From Paenibacillus sp. LHD-38 (lineage in GTDB: Bacteria > Bacillota > Bacilli > Paenibacillales > Paenibacillaceae), in assembly GCF_031157315.1 (NCBI RefSeq), contig NZ_JAVIFU010000031.1, positions 1 to 64,000 of the forward strand: DNA of 64,000 bases, in the 5' to 3' direction. Below the pieces are notes generated by a model. That model worked only from the letters and a program-made list of their open reading frames with translations, was not told where the DNA came from and searched no databases. Numbering within the stretch: position 1 is the first letter of the stretch; every line of letters begins with the position of its first letter. Below, in pieces: positions 62,327-64,000 of the stretch. A program made the translations under genes and the position numbers.

Positions 62327-62548
62327 TTATTCACGCAGCGCATCTTTCAAACGGCTGTTCATTCCGGCCGCAGCCGATGCTTTTCGCACGGAATCCAGCT
62401 TCATTTTCTTTATTTGATCGGCCATTAGCTCATGCTCTTTTTCGAGCATTTCGATATAAGAAAGCAGCTCAGGCAACGTATATCCGGCGTCTTTGAACAG
62501 TTTTTCGATCGTTTCCCGCATTTGTTCAGCCGGTGTTTTTATGTTCAT
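62327..62548 (-). CDS. small helical protein of unknown function
   Basis: 73 residues from ATG 62548, chosen because GGAGG lies just upstream. Predicted to be entirely helical with a coiled-coil-like centre (ELLSYIEMLEKEHELMADQIKKMKL). No signal peptide. Unknown family. It is divergent from nrdI. Confidence 0.6.
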   Translation of the reverse strand: MNIKTPAEQMRETIEKLFKDAGYTLPELLSYIEMLEKEHELMADQIKKMKLDSVRKASAAAGMNSRLKDALRE

Positions 62549-62666
62549 TGAAACCTCCACAATAGCAATAAAATGTCACTATCCCATCATATCCGCATCT
62601 GTTAAAATAGTCGAGTGCGCCAAAAAAATAGATTAATATTTTCTCCATAATTTTCATTGACTACTC

Positions 62667-62713
62667 CTATATATTGATGTAGAATCAAAAACATCAACTA
62701 CATATTGATGTGG
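62667..62713 (+). promoter_or_regulatory. nrdR box: tandem NrdR-like boxes upstream of nrdI
   Basis: CTATATATTGATGTAG (62667-62682) and CTACATATTGATGTGG (62698-62713) are similar 16-mers whose starts lie 31 bases apart. NrdR boxes in other bacteria are paired at this distance (three helical turns) and carry a TATATA-like core. They lie 113 bases ahead of nrdI. The downstream leader holds no further gene. Confidence 0.65.
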
Positions 62714-62825
62714 ATTGGTGCTTTCAATGATTACCATCGGTAAACCTTGAACCGCCGTAGCTGACGGATTTGCTAGTCAGAAGCGCTTTTTGATTGCTTG
62801 ATTTCAGTAGGGGAGCGAACGCGCT

Positions 62826-63185
62826 ATGCTAGTTGTCTATGATTCCAAAACAGGTAATGTCAAGCGTTTCATTAAAAAATTGAATATGCGGGCAGTGCCA
62901 ATCGATGAGAAGGCAGCAGTGGACGAGCCGTTCGTGCTGGTCACGTATACAACAGGGTTCGGCCAAGTTCCAGAGAAGGTAACTTCGTTTCTGGAGAACA
63001 ATGCGGACATGCTTCGCGGCGTTTCTGCCAGCGGCAACCGAAACTGGGGAACCGGCTTCGCGAAAAGCGCAGATACGATCTCTCAAAAGTATGATGTCCC
63101 CGTAATTTTGAAGTTTGAATTGTCAGGCACGAATCAAGATACGCAACATTTTGTCGAAAGGGTGCGAACCATTGAAGCATATTGA
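62826..63185 (+). CDS. nrdI: flavodoxin-like NrdI protein
   Basis: 119 residues: MLVVYDSKTGNVKRFIKKL, the FMN-binding YTTGFGQVP loop and GNRNWG motif. NrdI supplies the oxidant that activates the manganese cofactor of class Ib ribonucleotide reductase. A G-rich site (GGGGAG) precedes ATG. Overlaps nrdE. Confidence 0.94.
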   Translation: MLVVYDSKTGNVKRFIKKLNMRAVPIDEKAAVDEPFVLVTYTTGFGQVPEKVTSFLENNADMLRGVSASGNRNWGTGFAKSADTISQKYDVPVILKFELSGTNQDTQHFVERVRTIEAY

Positions 63186-64000
63186 ACTGAATAACGAATT
63201 GATGCAGCGCGGTGCAGACGGATTTTACCAGCTGGAAAAAGATAAAGAGGCTGTTGCTGCATTTATGGAAGAAGTGGAAGAGAAGAGCGTGAAGTTCGAT
63301 TCCCTCAAACACAAGCTAGATTACTTAATCGAGAACGATTATTACGATAATGTATATGAAAAATATACACATGAGCAGGTTGAGGCTGTATTTACGTTAA
63401 CAGCGAACAGCGGCTTTGAATTTCAGTCCTACATGGCAGCATCGAAGTTCTATAAAGACTATGCGATGAAGACCAACAACAAAGCGCAATACTTAGAGCA
63501 ATACTCCGACCGTGTAGCGATCGTTGCTTTGCACTTAGGCGAAGGCGACGCAGCAAGAGCACTCCGTATCGCTGAAGCGATGATCGATCAACGCTTGCAG
63601 CCAGCAACTCCCACCTTCCTGAATGCGGGCAAGAGCCGTCGCGGTGAGATGGTTTCCTGCTTCCTGCTTGAAATGGACGACTCGCTTAATTCCATCAACT
63701 ACGTTTTAGGAACATGCATGCAGCTATCCAAAATTGGCGGCGGCGTTGCCGTTAACCTCTCGAAACTTCGCGGACGCGGTGAGCCGATTAAAGGCGTAGA
63801 AGGCGCTGCAAAAGGCATCATGCCAGTACTTAAGCTAATGGAGGATGCATTCTCTTACGCAGACCAAATGGGTCAGCGCAAAGGCTCAGGAGCTGGTTAT
63901 TACAACATCTTCGGCTGGGATATCATCGAATTCCTAGATTGCAAAAAAATTAACGCCGATGAGAAGGCGCGTATTAAAACGTTGTCTATCGGTCTCATTA
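63172..64000 (+). CDS. nrdE: class Ib ribonucleotide reductase large subunit (partial)
   Basis: The frame opens at TTG 63172 with AAAGGGTG just upstream, starting LKHIELNNELMQ, and runs off the window after 276 codons. Motifs of the NrdE family: ATPTFLNAGKSRRGEMVSCFLLE (with the active Cys region) and GGGVAVNLSKLRGRG. It reduces ribonucleotides to deoxyribonucleotides together with NrdF, expected downstream outside the window. Confidence 0.93.
   Translation, partial: MKHIELNNELMQRGADGFYQLEKDKEAVAAFMEEVEEKSVKFDSLKHKLDYLIENDYYDNVYEKYTHEQVEAVFTLTANSGFEFQSYMAASKFYKDYAMKTNNKAQYLEQYSDRVAIVALHLGEGDAARALRIAEAMIDQRLQPATPTFLNAGKSRRGEMVSCFLLEMDDSLNSINYVLGTCMQLSKIGGGVAVNLSKLRGRGEPIKGVEGAAKGIMPVLKLMEDAFSYADQMGQRKGSGAGYYNIFGWDIIEFLDCKKINADEKARIKTLSIGLI

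Noticed and set aside
62714..62825. Cobalamin riboswitch before nrdI
   Set aside because: No B12-box or matching structure seen in the leader.

Overview
The window reads like a chromosomal segment of a spore-forming member of the Paenibacillaceae (Bacillota). The evidence is a spoVAC-AD-AE sporulation cluster, the conserved yqeG-yqeH-aroE-yhbY-nadD-yqeK-rsfS-yqeM block, three YesM/YesN-type two-component systems next to sugar ABC transporters, strong AGGAGG-like ribosome sites with frequent GTG/TTG starts, and many glycoside hydrolases. No rRNA, tRNA, prophage, IS element or CRISPR array was seen.

Layout. 1-3.9 kb: a small lipoprotein, a YesM/YesN pair, and directly behind it a 3' scrap of a sugar-binding protein gene, the remnant of a lost transporter. 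3.9-16.4 kb: GH51 arabinofuranosidase divergent from a winged-helix regulator with an unusual C-terminal domain, a second YesN/YesM pair, a complete sugar ABC importer without its ATPase, and a GH2 beta-galactosidase. 16.5-22.6 kb: a Dabb-domain protein, NikR and a five-gene nickel-type ABC importer. 22.6-29.3 kb: MmyB-like regulator divergent from a FabF paralogue, an AI-2E family permease, a HemD-like protein, then a GntR regulator and an MFS transporter fused head to head at an apparent deletion scar, and a 28-residue membrane peptide. 29.4-38.7 kb: AraC regulator, Gfo/Idh/MocA oxidoreductase, TIM-barrel isomerase, GH95 fucosidase, GH3 glucosidase and a small unknown protein. 38.8-48.2 kb: third YesM/YesN pair, LplB/YtcP-like permeases, a large binding protein and a GH42 beta-galactosidase. 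48.3-55 kb: a 30-residue membrane peptide, spoVA genes, and a MoxR/DUF58/transglutaminase operon. 55.2-61.5 kb: the yqeG-yqeM housekeeping block. 61.5-64 kb: a decayed SDR gene, a small unknown gene, and nrdI-nrdE behind tandem NrdR-like boxes (nrdE runs off the end).

How it works together (inference). Oligosaccharides carrying arabinose, galactose, fucose and glucose would be captured by lipoprotein binding proteins, imported by permease pairs that borrow an ATPase encoded elsewhere, and trimmed by GH51, GH2, GH42, GH95 and GH3 enzymes, none of which shows an obvious signal peptide. The YesM/YesN pairs would sense sugars outside the cell.

The most unusual structure is a 99-bp repeat present four times (17342, 27072, 32454, 38028). 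All copies have exactly the same length and strand, each sits directly behind an intrinsic terminator, and one copy shows a paired change that keeps a long hairpin intact. A degenerate partial fifth copy follows the fourth. Other points of interest are the double-truncation scar at 27900, the leftover binding-protein fragment at 3663, two tiny membrane peptides with similar layout, and several candidate operators.
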